Shown piece after piece: positions 36,073 through 44,868 of a DNA stretch of 64,000 bases; position 1 is the first letter of the stretch; the number at the start of each line of letters is the position of its first letter. The translations under genes were made by a program, and so were the position numbers. The stretch spans positions 82,201 to 146,200 of the forward strand of contig JAFTGN010000101.1 in the NCBI GenBank assembly GCA_017457865.1, given 5' to 3'. Under the pieces are notes generated by a model. That model ran no database searches. It saw nothing but the letters and a program-made list of their open reading frames with translations, and was not told where the DNA came from. Origin of the DNA: Lachnospiraceae bacterium (GTDB lineage: Bacteria > Bacillota > Clostridia > Lachnospirales > Lachnospiraceae).

Positions 36073-36113
36073 GTGTACTAATACGCTGTACTAGTAATGT
36101 ACTAGTAGTGTAC
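36073..36113. repeat. Short tandem GTACTA(G/A)TA repeats
   Basis: Four GTAC motifs occur about 11-14 bp apart, two of them inside a TGTACTAGTA unit repeated in tandem. They lie between the GGGtGRT stop codon and its terminator, so they are transcribed in the 3' UTR. No function recognised. Confidence 0.5.
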
Positions 36114-36183
36114 GAACCACCTGTATTTTACTGTTTCCTCAGAAGGTGATCTGTTCCCCAACCCCTTGAAAATCAAGGATTTC

Positions 36184-37194
36184 TTAGAACTTTCCTTCCT
36201 TTGCTGCTTCCTCGATGGAAACGGCAACTGCTACTGTTGCGCCTACCATTGGGTTATTCCCCATACCGATCAGACCCATCATCTCTACGTGAGCCGGTAC
36301 AGAAGAAGAACCTGCAAACTGTGCATCGCTGTGCATACGGCCTAATGTATCAGTCATACCATAGGAAGCAGGACCTGCTGCCATGTTATCTGGATGCAGA
36401 GTACGTCCTGTACCACCACCGGATGCTACGGAGAAGTACTTCTTACCAGCTTCGTTGCGTTCCTTCTTATAAGTACCTGCAACCGGATGCTGGAAACGGG
36501 TTGGGTTAGTGGAGTTACCAGTGATGGAAACGTCTACATTTTCCTTCCACATGATGGCAACACCTTCACGTACGTCATTTGCACCGTAGCAGTTTACCTT
36601 TGCACGAAGGCCCTCGGAGTAAGCCTTGCGGAATACTTCCTTTACCTCTCCGGTATAGTAATCCATCTCTGTCTCTACATATGTAAAGCCGTTGATACGG
36701 GAAATGATCTGTGCTGCATCCTTACCAAGACCGTTCAGGATAACACGCAGAGGCTTCTGACGAACCTTGTTTGCCTTCTCAGCGATACCGATGGCACCTT
36801 CTGCTGCTGCAAAAGACTCATGTCCAGCTAAGAATGCGAAACATTCTGTTTCTTCCTCTAATAACATCTTGCCTAAGTTACCATGTCCCAGACCAACCTT
36901 ACGCTGATCTGCTACGGAACCTGGAATACAGAAAGCCTGTAAGCCTTCTCCGATTGCTGCAGCAGCCTCGGAAGCCTTGCGGCAGCCCTTCTTGATTGCA
37001 ATGGCAGCACCTACGGTGTATGCCCAACATGCATTCTCGAAACAGATTGGCTGAATCTTCTTTACCTGTGCATATACATCCAGACCGGCATCCTTGGTGA
37101 TCTGTTCTGCTTCTTCGATGGAAGCAATGCCATACTCAGCCAGAACGGAGTTAATCTTATCAATTCTTCTTTCATATGATTCAAATAATGCCAT
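36184..37194 (-). CDS. GGGtGRT family protein
   Basis: 336 aa. It carries the family signature S-V-A-S-G-G-G-T-G-R-T-L-H-P near residue 260 and conserved Cys/His-rich stretches such as I-C-F-E-N-A-C-W-A-Y. The biochemical role is not established to my knowledge. It follows the Fe-S scaffold-like gene by 18 bp, with an SD in between, and the pair is probably one operon with the terminator at 36036-36064. Confidence 0.85.
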   Translation of the reverse strand: MALFESYERRIDKINSVLAEYGIASIEEAEQITKDAGLDVYAQVKKIQPICFENACWAYTVGAAIAIKKGCRKASEAAAAIGEGLQAFCIPGSVADQRKVGLGHGNLGKMLLEEETECFAFLAGHESFAAAEGAIGIAEKANKVRQKPLRVILNGLGKDAAQIISRINGFTYVETEMDYYTGEVKEVFRKAYSEGLRAKVNCYGANDVREGVAIMWKENVDVSITGNSTNPTRFQHPVAGTYKKERNEAGKKYFSVASGGGTGRTLHPDNMAAGPASYGMTDTLGRMHSDAQFAGSSSVPAHVEMMGLIGMGNNPMVGATVAVAVSIEEAAKEGKF

Positions 37195-37212
37195 TTCTTT
37201 GTCCTCCTTGTA

Positions 37213-37914
37213 TTAGATTTCTTTGTCAGTTCTTGGGTCGATGATCTTTACAGCATCAGCGACACGGCCATACTGACCACAGGACTTCTCATAAGCAGTA
37301 TTTGGATCGTCACCCTTCTTAATGAAGTCAGTCATCTTACCAAGGTTTACAAACTTATAACCAATGATCAAACCTTCCTCGTCTAAAGCGATTCCAGTTA
37401 CATAGCCCTCTGCCATCTCCAGATAACGAGGTCCCTTCTGCAGTGTACCATACATAGTACCAACCTGAGAACGAAGACCCTTACCCAGATCCTCCAGACC
37501 TGCACCGATTGCCAGACCTTCCTCGGAGAATGCAGACTGGGTTCTACCATATGCAATCTGTAAGAACAACTCTCTCATTGCGGTATTGATCGCATCACAT
37601 ACAAGGTCTGTATTTAAAGCTTCTAAAACAGTCAGCCCTGGCAGAACTTCTGCAGCCATGGCTGCGGAATGAGTCATACCGGAACATCCGATGGTCTCTA
37701 CCAGCGCTTCCTGAATGATACCTTCCTTCACATTCAGTGTCAGCTTACATGCACCCTGCTGAGGCGCACACCAACCGATACCATGTGTAAAACCGGAAAT
37801 ATCCTTTACTTCTTTGGACTGTACCCACTTCGCTTCTTCTGGAATTGGTGCTGCACCATGATGTACACCCTGGCCTACAACACACATTTCTTCAACTTCA
37901 CGTGAAATAACCAT
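37213..37914 (-). CDS. Fe-S cluster assembly scaffold-like protein paired with GGGtGRT
   Basis: 233 aa from the ATG at 37914, seven bases after GAAAGGAG. Conserved Cys residues lie in I-G-W-C-A-P-Q-Q-G-A-C (near 59-66) and in T-I-G-C-S-G-M-T-H-S (near 88), the pattern of NifU/IscU-like scaffolds. A further Cys is in K-S-C-G-Q-Y-G. A co-function with the GGGtGRT protein, possibly in metal-centre assembly, is suggested only by their pairing. Confidence 0.75.
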   Translation of the reverse strand: MVISREVEEMCVVGQGVHHGAAPIPEEAKWVQSKEVKDISGFTHGIGWCAPQQGACKLTLNVKEGIIQEALVETIGCSGMTHSAAMAAEVLPGLTVLEALNTDLVCDAINTAMRELFLQIAYGRTQSAFSEEGLAIGAGLEDLGKGLRSQVGTMYGTLQKGPRYLEMAEGYVTGIALDEEGLIIGYKFVNLGKMTDFIKKGDDPNTAYEKSCGQYGRVADAVKIIDPRTDKEI

Positions 37915-38058
37915 TGTAAAACTCCTTTCGACTGTGAGAAATACTTTATGGACAGGATACTGCTGACTGCCTGCTGAACAGTGAACCATATCCAATCCAT
38001 ACTGCTAACATTTTCTCACAAAATCAACCGTTCGTCTAGTCTTTTTCTACCAGTTTCC

Positions 38059-38274
38059 CTATTTTTTTGCAACTTGCCCTCGATTTATGTATGTTTCCCG
38101 GCTTTCCGGCTCTGTTCTGTGCAGGTTCCACTGTCGTTCTATGATTTCCCAGATCAGGTCATGCATCCACTGAACCGTTTCCTGCAATTCCCTGTTCTCT
38201 GCCTGCAGTTGTGTAATCTGCTGTTCTTGCTGTGCAATTTGCCTTTCATACTTTTGCTCTGCCACTGTGCTCAT
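38059..38274 (-). CDS. Small coiled-coil protein, unknown
   Basis: 71 aa, rich in Gln and Glu. A heptad-like stretch spans about residues 8-50 and there is no membrane segment. GGGAGGAG lies seven bases before the ATG, which supports translation. I do not recognise a family. It could dimerise through the coil. Confidence 0.6.
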   Translation of the reverse strand: MSTVAEQKYERQIAQQEQQITQLQAENRELQETVQWMHDLIWEIIERQWNLHRTEPESRETYINRGQVAKK

Positions 38275-38520
38275 TTGTTGTCTCCTCCCTTAAACGTCTC
38301 CAACATACTATATGCACTTTTTGTACATCTTAGAACTGTTTTTCTGCCTGTATTTACATAGACAGACTTTTTTCTCTCTTTTCACCTGCTTCGTGACCAG
38401 CAAGCGGGACTGTTTTTTCAAAACATTCCAACAGTATAAGTTACGAAAAAGAGACGTAACAATCAAGCAAGTGGGGATATTCTGCTTTTTTTTCGGTGCA
38501 TTTGGCAGATTTTAGGGTAT

Positions 38521-38550
38521 AAAAAACGGGCCAAATGAGCTCACTCATTT
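38521..38550 (-). terminator. Hairpin overlapping the LytTR regulator stop
   Basis: AAATGAG / CTCATTT with a four-base loop, followed after a few bases by six T on the minus strand. Confidence 0.5.
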
Positions 38551-39323
38551 CCAGTCCTTCGCTTTGTTTCCATAAGCAGTTCCTGATATCCCACTACTTC
38601 TTGTATCTTTCTAAGATGCAATTCCTTATAATAGCGACGACTCAATGGAACTCGATCCAGACTTTCCATTAACAGATCCGTTTTTCCTACAGAACGGACC
38701 TTTGTAAAATTGACTACATAACCCTGATGGCAGTAACAAAACTCCCGCATTGGAAGTTGCTTATAAAGGCGATATAAACTGATATAGCAGGCATATTCCA
38801 CGCCCTGACAATGAATAATACAAAGATTACGATGTTTTTCAATGTAAATGATTTGAGAAATTTCGATTTGTACTTGTTGATAGTGATTGATTACGGTTAG
38901 ATACTTTTGTTGTTTTTGATGCAGCTCATTGATATAGTCTATTTTCAGAATGGCTTCGGAAATTTTTGCTTTCAGCGATACGTACTGAATCGGTTTCATA
39001 AAGTAACCCATTGCGCCCACCCTAAATGCATCCAATGCATATCTATCATATCCCGTAAGAAAAATAATACTCACATCTGAATCTTTTTTACGAATCTGCC
39101 GTGCAATTTCCACTCCACTGACACCCGGAAGTTCCACATCTAAAATCAAAATTTCGAATGGATACTCCTCCTGGTCATATACCCTCAACAATTCTTCTCC
39201 TGTGTCAAACAATTCTGTTTTCAAGATACACCTATGTTCTGTTTCATAAGTTTCCAAATACTCTCTCAGCTGCACGCGGATTTCCGACCTATCATCCACT
39301 ACTGCCACTGTATACTGATGCAT
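38541..39323 (-). CDS. LytTR-type response regulator, orphan
   Basis: 260 aa from the ATG at 39323 after GGAGGAAGG. The receiver domain (1-125) has acidic residues in V-V-D-D, the phosphoacceptor Asp in I-L-D-V-E-L-P-G and the Lys in F-M-K-P-I. A LytTR DNA-binding domain (about 150-245) follows, with I-I-Y-I-E-K-H-R and R-V-P-L-S-R-R-Y. No histidine kinase or target operon lies beside it, so its signal is unknown. Confidence 0.85.
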   Translation of the reverse strand: MHQYTVAVVDDRSEIRVQLREYLETYETEHRCILKTELFDTGEELLRVYDQEEYPFEILILDVELPGVSGVEIARQIRKKDSDVSIIFLTGYDRYALDAFRVGAMGYFMKPIQYVSLKAKISEAILKIDYINELHQKQQKYLTVINHYQQVQIEISQIIYIEKHRNLCIIHCQGVEYACYISLYRLYKQLPMREFCYCHQGYVVNFTKVRSVGKTDLLMESLDRVPLSRRYYKELHLRKIQEVVGYQELLMETKRRTGNE

Positions 39324-39451
39324 TTCCTTCCTCCGATGCCCTTCACACAATCCACTTTTCTAGTGACACATATGAATAGTAAATAACCCCGGGCAATACA
39401 CATTACACATGCTTTACCCGAGGTCATTCTAATCAATCACGTTACTATTTA

Positions 39452-40990
39452 TTATTTTATCAACAGACTCTTTCCTGTCATCTCTACTGGCTGTTCCATG
39501 CCCATCAGTTCAATCAGAGTAGGAACAATATCTGCCAGACAGCCCCCTTCTCTTAATGTATAAGATGGATCTGCATTTACCAGAATAAATGGTACCGGGT
39601 TGGTGGTATGTGCAGTAAATGGTGCACCTGTTTCATAATCGATCAACTGCTCTGCATTTCCATGATCTGCACAGATAAACAAAATGCCATTTACAGACTT
39701 GATTGCCTCTACGGCTCTGCCTACGCACTCGTCTACTACTTCGATTGCCTGAATCGCTGCCGCCTGTACCCCTGTATGACCTACCATATCCGGATTTGCA
39801 AAGTTGATGATGATCACATCATACTTGTCAGAAGTGATTGCCTCACACAGTTTATCGCATACAGTATAAGCACTCATCTCTGGCTGTAAATCATAAGTTG
39901 CAACCTTCGGAGACTTCACAAGGATTCTATCCTCTCCTTTATTTGGCTCTTCCACACCGCCATTGAAGAAGAACGTCACATGGGCATACTTCTCTGTCTC
40001 TGCAATTCTTGCCTGTGTCTTGTGGTTTGCCGCTAAGAATTCACCAAAGGTATTGGTCACTGCTACCTTCTTGAATGCAACCGACTTATTTGGAATTGTA
40101 GCATCATACTCTGTGAAACATACAAATGTCACATCTGGCTTGCTGCCTCTGTCAAATCCGTCAAATTCATCACAACAAAATGCTCTGGTGATCTCTCTTG
40201 CACGGTCAGGACGGAAATTAAAGAAAATGACAGAATCCCCATCTGCAATCTTGCCGATGGCCTCCCCATCCTCTTTAATGACAGTAGGAATCACAAACTC
40301 ATCCGTCTTGCCTGCTTCATAGGAATTCTTGATGGCACACTTACCGCATGCAGCTTCCTGTCCTTCCCCAAAACGCATGGCTCTGTAAGCCAGTTCTACA
40401 CGATCCCATCTGTTGTCTCTATCCATTGCATAGTAACGTCCCATGACAGATGCCACACGACCTACACCAATTTCTTTGCATTTGCTCATTAGTTCAGATA
40501 CATAGTCCAAACCGGAAGCAGGAGGCGTATCACGACCATCTAAGAAGCAGTGAATGAATACCTTCTCTAACCCTTGACGCTTTGCCAGCTCTAACAAGCC
40601 GTAAATATGGCTGTTGTGACTGTGTACACCACCGTCAGACACCAGACCAAACAGATGCAATGCAGAGTCTTTTTTCTTGCAGTTGTCTACTGCTTCTAAA
40701 AATGCCTCGTTTTCAAAAAATGTGCCATCCTGAATCTCCTTTGTGATTCTGGTCAGTTCCTGATATACAATACGACCAGCACCCATATTCAAATGTCCCA
40801 CCTCAGAGTTCCCCATCTGTCCTTCCGGCAGACCAACTGCCATACCGCTTGCATTTCCCTTTACAAAAGGATACTCTGCCATCAGCTTGTCCATGACAGG
40901 TGTATTTGCCTGTGCAACTGCATTTCCTTCTGTCTTTTCATTTAATCCATATCCGTCCAAAATCATCAATACAGTAGGTTTCTTACTCAT
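39452..40990 (-). CDS. gpmI: 2,3-bisphosphoglycerate-independent phosphoglycerate mutase
   Basis: 512 aa from the ATG at 40990, four bases after GGAGG. The alkaline-phosphatase-fold metal site starts at V-L-M-I-L-D-G-Y-G, the catalytic Ser lies in G-N-S-E-V-G-H, and H-C-F-L-D-G-R-D-T-P-P and C-A-D-H-G-N-A-E supply further metal ligands. It interconverts 3- and 2-phosphoglycerate in glycolysis with manganese. It is transcribed alone from its own promoter. Confidence 0.95.
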   Translation of the reverse strand: MSKKPTVLMILDGYGLNEKTEGNAVAQANTPVMDKLMAEYPFVKGNASGMAVGLPEGQMGNSEVGHLNMGAGRIVYQELTRITKEIQDGTFFENEAFLEAVDNCKKKDSALHLFGLVSDGGVHSHNSHIYGLLELAKRQGLEKVFIHCFLDGRDTPPASGLDYVSELMSKCKEIGVGRVASVMGRYYAMDRDNRWDRVELAYRAMRFGEGQEAACGKCAIKNSYEAGKTDEFVIPTVIKEDGEAIGKIADGDSVIFFNFRPDRAREITRAFCCDEFDGFDRGSKPDVTFVCFTEYDATIPNKSVAFKKVAVTNTFGEFLAANHKTQARIAETEKYAHVTFFFNGGVEEPNKGEDRILVKSPKVATYDLQPEMSAYTVCDKLCEAITSDKYDVIIINFANPDMVGHTGVQAAAIQAIEVVDECVGRAVEAIKSVNGILFICADHGNAEQLIDYETGAPFTAHTTNPVPFILVNADPSYTLREGGCLADIVPTLIELMGMEQPVEMTGKSLLIK

Positions 40991-41108
40991 CATGTCCTCC
41001 AAATCCTATACTAAACTGCCTGTATCCCCAATACATATCCCTTCATCAAAATCACGATCAAAGGTCTGGTTGTGTGGATGCAGGGCGACTTTCTACTTGT
41101 ACATATAC

Positions 41109-41137
41109 AGTATAAGACTTTCTGTTCCTACTGTCAA
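41109..41137 (-). promoter_or_regulatory. gpmI promoter
   Basis: TTGACA (41137-41132), a 17-bp spacer and TATACT (41114-41109), only 14 bp from the boundary of the inserted element. Confidence 0.75.
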
Positions 41138-41169
41138 TAAAGACCATCATCCCAAATGTACGGAATCCG

Positions 41170-41216
41170 CGTGTAAAATTAAATGCCATCCCAGAGGTCG
41201 CGTTTAATTTTACACG
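41170..41216. repeat. Inverted repeat at the left end of the remnant
   Basis: 17-bp arms at 41170-41186 and 41200-41216 match with one mismatch around a 13-bp centre. Related sequence recurs at 43061-43096 at the other end. Confidence 0.7.
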
Positions 41217-41248
41217 TGGATAAGCCGTGCGTTGACAGATATTAGATA

Positions 41249-41277
41249 TTGACTTTTCCGATAGGCTATGATACGAT
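41249..41277 (+). promoter_or_regulatory. Promoter of the cargo lipoprotein
   Basis: TTGACT, a 17-bp spacer and TACGAT, about 80 bases upstream of the lipoprotein start. Confidence 0.5.
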
Positions 41278-41359
41278 ATTGCCATGTGACCGAAAAAACT
41301 TGTATTTTTAAAATCAAGTTTTCCGTTCGAATCAAATGTACTCATAGGAGGAAAGGATC

Positions 41360-42172
41360 ATGAAAAAAATTTTACTTGCTGCTTCAATTGCAGCAGCGCT
41401 GGGACTGACTGCCTGCGGCTCGTCTGACAGTTCAAGCTCATCAGAGGAAACAACAGCAGCTACTGTTGAGCAAACTGCCGCAATCGAGACTGATGAGATA
41501 GCTACAGAGGCTGTTGAGGAAACCGCCGAAACCACAACTGATACAGAGACCGAGTCTGATACAGAATCTGAAGCAGCTACCGAGACTCCAATAGAATTCA
41601 CTCCCGTTGAGGGACTCGGTGAGACTTACGTTGACCTCAGCAACCGCAGCTTCGCTTACGAAGGCAAGATATACAAACTCGGAGAGGCTACTCTCCAAGA
41701 TCTTATTGACGGCGGACTCCCATTCAATGAGAACGATCTCAACAACATCGATAATAATGTAAATAAAAATTATGAGACTTCCAGATATGACGCTCTCATC
41801 AACAACTATAACAGTCTCCAGTTTACTTTTATCAATACAACGGACGGCAATCTGTCGGAGAAGGAGTGCATTCTATCCACTGTAAGGTGGTATACACTTT
41901 ATGTTCCCCACGATGACTATCAGGAAAGCCTGAACGAGGAAATCAACGACAATCTTGCCGACTGCGCTAAGCACCTCTGTTTTGCATTCCCGCTTACACT
42001 TACAAAGGATCAGCTTCTGGAAAACAGCCCTGAGCCAACCGAGCAGGACGATTATGGGAATGTGAAATACAGGGTCGATTCGGAGGTTTATATGGGTTCA
42101 AGCGGCTATAACTTCCAGTTTGATAAGGATACTGACCAGCTCAAAGATGTTAGCATAACTTGGCTTCCCTGA
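41360..42172 (+). CDS. Lipoprotein with acidic Thr/Glu-rich linker, unknown function
   Basis: 270 aa. Signal peptide with lipobox A-L-G-L-T-A-C (Cys near residue 19), then about 60 residues of Ser, Thr and Glu, then a folded C-terminal part of about 180 residues starting at V-E-G-L-G-E-T-Y. Similar lipoproteins occur on clostridial mobile elements without a known role. The coding style (more C/G in third positions) differs from the neighbours, in line with arrival on the element. GGAGG precedes the ATG. Confidence 0.75.
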   Translation: MKKILLAASIAAALGLTACGSSDSSSSSEETTAATVEQTAAIETDEIATEAVEETAETTTDTETESDTESEAATETPIEFTPVEGLGETYVDLSNRSFAYEGKIYKLGEATLQDLIDGGLPFNENDLNNIDNNVNKNYETSRYDALINNYNSLQFTFINTTDGNLSEKECILSTVRWYTLYVPHDDYQESLNEEINDNLADCAKHLCFAFPLTLTKDQLLENSPEPTEQDDYGNVKYRVDSEVYMGSSGYNFQFDKDTDQLKDVSITWLP

Positions 42173-42311
42173 CAATGAGTTGAACAGTCGGTATGACACT
42201 CTTAGCTGCCGTACTTACATCGCCTCTTGTTTACTTTTGGCAGTATGTATTGTCTTGGAACGTCTTATGATTACCTTAATCTGACTATTCGTCAAAATCG
42301 TTTATATTTTT

Positions 42312-42346
42312 AAGCTGTGAAGCGTTCTCCGCTCCGCAGCTTTTTT
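42312..42346 (+). terminator. Terminator after the cargo lipoprotein
   Basis: Stem AAGCTG / CAGCTT with an inner AGCG / CGCT pairing, followed by six T. Confidence 0.7.
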
Positions 42347-42384
42347 CATTTCCCCATAACAATCTGTCGAACTGAAAAACGCTA

Positions 42385-42546
42385 TTGAAATACAAAATCG
42401 GACATACGACTTATGTGGTAAAGACCACTTTCAACCCCGCTTTTCGGGAGAGCCTTTCGGATATTCTGAAAAGGCTGATTACAAGAGATTGTGAAAATCT
42501 CCTCGGTGATACCGAACAAGAACAAGGTAATCAGTGTAAATTTTAG
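42385..42546 (+). pseudogene. TnpW-like transposon protein remnant
   Basis: A short frame (TTG at 42385, stop TAG ending 42546, about 53 codons) encodes K-I-G-H-T-T-Y-V-V-K-T-T-F followed by a helix ending L-K-R-L-I-T-R-D. This is the layout of the small TnpW-type proteins encoded before TnpX-like recombinases. The frame upstream is interrupted by a stop at 42373 and there is no ribosome binding site, so it looks 5'-truncated or frameshifted. Confidence 0.5.
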
Positions 42547-42587
42547 GTATATATTAACATTTGCTCAAAGATGCGCTACACTAATAA

Positions 42588-43061
<474 letters not shown>

Positions 43062-43172
43062 CGTTTACTTTTACAAAGTCGCATTTAACTTTTTAATTGG
43101 ACCCAAATGTACGGATTTCCTGTTTATCACCCTCCACACCGGAATAGCTGCTCCTGTTTTTGCAGCAGATCG

Positions 43173-43820
43173 CTATCCTGCCTGCTGTCCAGTTTGCAGC
43201 AACTCCGAAAGCAGTTTTCTAGTCACAGCATCTGCCAGTGCCTTATGCCCTGCTTCTGTGAAGTGTTCCCGGTCAGCCTCACTGGGCCATGCATAATCAG
43301 AGGCACGTAAGAATGAAATGTTGTACTTCTTGGCAACTCTTTCATACACATTGCCTAACTGTTTCGACACCTTTACCGATTCCGGACTGAACTCCGGGTC
43401 ATACTCCTGCTTCCATACATCCTCTCCCAGAAAAATCGGTGAAATGAGTAAAATCTTTGCATGAGGAATCCGGTTTCTGATCTGGTTCAACAACACCTCA
43501 ATTCCCTGTCCGATCTTCTCCGCATCGGTATGATACGCAGTCTTGCAATCATTGGTGCCAAGCATCAACACCACTGTATCCACTGGCGTATGACTCTCCA
43601 ATAAAACCGGCAGCAATTCACTGCCTCTGCGTCCCTGACGATTCTCATCATCAAAGACCGTAGTCCTGCCACACAATCCTTCCTCTATGACACGATATCC
43701 GTATCGCTGCAATCGCTCTTGTACTCTCCCTGTCCAGCGAATATGCCAGGGATATCTGGCTGACTGACAAGGCACTAAACCATATGTATTGGAATCTCCA
43801 AAGCATAATATCTGTCTCAT
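43173..43820 (-). CDS. SGNH/GDSL hydrolase
   Basis: 215 aa. Block I is G-D-S-N with the catalytic Ser (residue 9), block III is G-T-N-D near residue 90, and block V is D-R-E-H with catalytic Asp and His near residue 190. Small SGNH proteins of this form are esterases or thioesterases acting on acetylated sugars, aryl esters or lipids; the substrate is not determined. AGGAATAATA precedes the ATG. It stands alone between two mobile-element remnants. Confidence 0.88.
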   Translation of the reverse strand: MRQILCFGDSNTYGLVPCQSARYPWHIRWTGRVQERLQRYGYRVIEEGLCGRTTVFDDENRQGRRGSELLPVLLESHTPVDTVVLMLGTNDCKTAYHTDAEKIGQGIEVLLNQIRNRIPHAKILLISPIFLGEDVWKQEYDPEFSPESVKVSKQLGNVYERVAKKYNISFLRASDYAWPSEADREHFTEAGHKALADAVTRKLLSELLQTGQQAG

Positions 43821-43905
43821 AATCTATTATTCCTATCTGTTTACTATGTTTTGACTCAATTATACACCGATTCTCTGATTTGTCAAGATATTTTGGAACA
43901 TTTTA

Positions 43906-44214
43906 TAACTGTATCAGCCGCCTGCGTAAAAAGGCTATTCCATCCCGGCGACTGATACAGAACATGTTTTCCAGTCCGAAAACTGTCAGGATGTTGTGAA
44001 GGTAGAGTTAATCCCTGACCAACCGATAAATACAGTGACCCCTGTCAGGACAGATCTGGCAGACGCTCCGTCTGCTCCGTCCATTGAACCGCCGATTCCG
44101 ACTATTGAAGTATCAGCTGGGAATGTGACTATCAGGTTATATCCAAATGCAGACAGGGAGCTGACTGAAACAGTGCTGCGGTATATGTTGGGAGGTGCTG
44201 CCTATACTGGGTGA
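43906..44214 (+). pseudogene. IS66 TnpA-like remnant
   Basis: One frame gives S-R-L-R-K-K-A, the end of the helix-turn-helix region of IS66 TnpA. After a frameshift near 43950, another frame gives E-H-V-F-Q-S-E-N through V-T-I-R-L-Y-P-N-A-D-R-E-L to the stop at 44214, the usual C-terminus. The true N-terminus is missing. Confidence 0.65.
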
Positions 44215-44547
44215 CATCTCATCTGCAATGAATATTTATGTGATCACAGGTTATACTTATATGCGTAGGTCATAGATGCTATATGTGCAGTGATCATGCA
44301 GCAACTCAAATCTGACCCGGATTCACACTCCATTTATCTCTTCTGCGGAAAGAGATGTGACCGCATAAAAGTCCTGCTCAAGGAACCGGATGGCATGGTC
44401 CTGCTCTATAAAAGGCTCGATGTTGTTCAGGAGCGTTACCACTGGCCGAGGAATAAAAGTGACGTCAGACCGATCACATGGCAACAGTTTGACTGGCTGA
44501 TGTCCGGGCTTGAGATTGAACAGCCGCAAGCGTTGAAAACAGCTTGA
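44210..44547 (+). pseudogene. IS66 TnpB-like remnant
   Basis: The N-terminal part (G-D-I-S-S-A-M-N-I-Y-V-I-T-G-Y-T-Y-M-R-R-S) and the C-terminal part (I-M-Q-Q-L-K-S-D-P through R-P-I-T-W-Q-Q-F-D-W-L-M) lie in different frames. Base losses near 44275-44285 separate them. The segment I-Y-L-F-C-G-K-R-C-D-R-I-K-V-L identifies the family. Confidence 0.8.
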
Positions 44548-44624
44548 AAAATGTTGTTTTAAAACGCCAAAATCCTTTGATTTTACTGGATTTTTTGCCC
44601 TGTTTTATGTCATAATCTTCATAG

Positions 44625-44837
44625 CAGGCAATTGCGAAACTGTGATACCAAACGCCTTTCATCAAAATTTTTATTTGAAAAACACGCTCTCGCTTCGGTT
44701 CCACGCAACGGTACTAATATTTTTTTCGCTTTTTGCTCAAAAAATAAAGTACCGGCGTTCCACAAATTTTTTCAAATGAAAAAATTTCTGATGTACAGGC
44801 TGTTTTTGGTCTACTCAAGGAGTTTCGCAATTGCCTG
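44625..44837. mobile_element. 213-bp foldback MITE
   Basis: Perfect 17-bp terminal inverted repeats (CAGGCAATTGCGAAACT at 44625-44641 and its complement at 44821-44837). The interior is a long imperfect palindrome pairing ATTTTT-ATTTGAAA and GGTACT-TATTTTTT regions. It is flanked by TAATCTTCATAG at 44613-44624 and again at 44838-44849, a 12-bp direct repeat expected from target duplication. It has no coding capacity. Joining the flanks restores a normal-looking leader and SD for the IS66 transposase, so it inserted after the IS66 element. Confidence 0.9.
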
Positions 44838-44868
44838 TAATCTTCATAGTGATAAAAGGAGCAAAAAC

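Noticed and set aside
36073-36113. CRISPR-like array
   Set aside because: The repeats are about 10 bp with almost no spacers and there are no cas genes.
41332-41601. Ser/Val repeat protein on the minus strand
   Set aside because: Antisense shadow of the low-complexity linker of the lipoprotein.
43909-43960. CTGTATCAG...CTGATACAG as terminal repeats of a small element
   Set aside because: Both copies lie within the TnpA-like coding remnant, and no second element end or target duplication was found.
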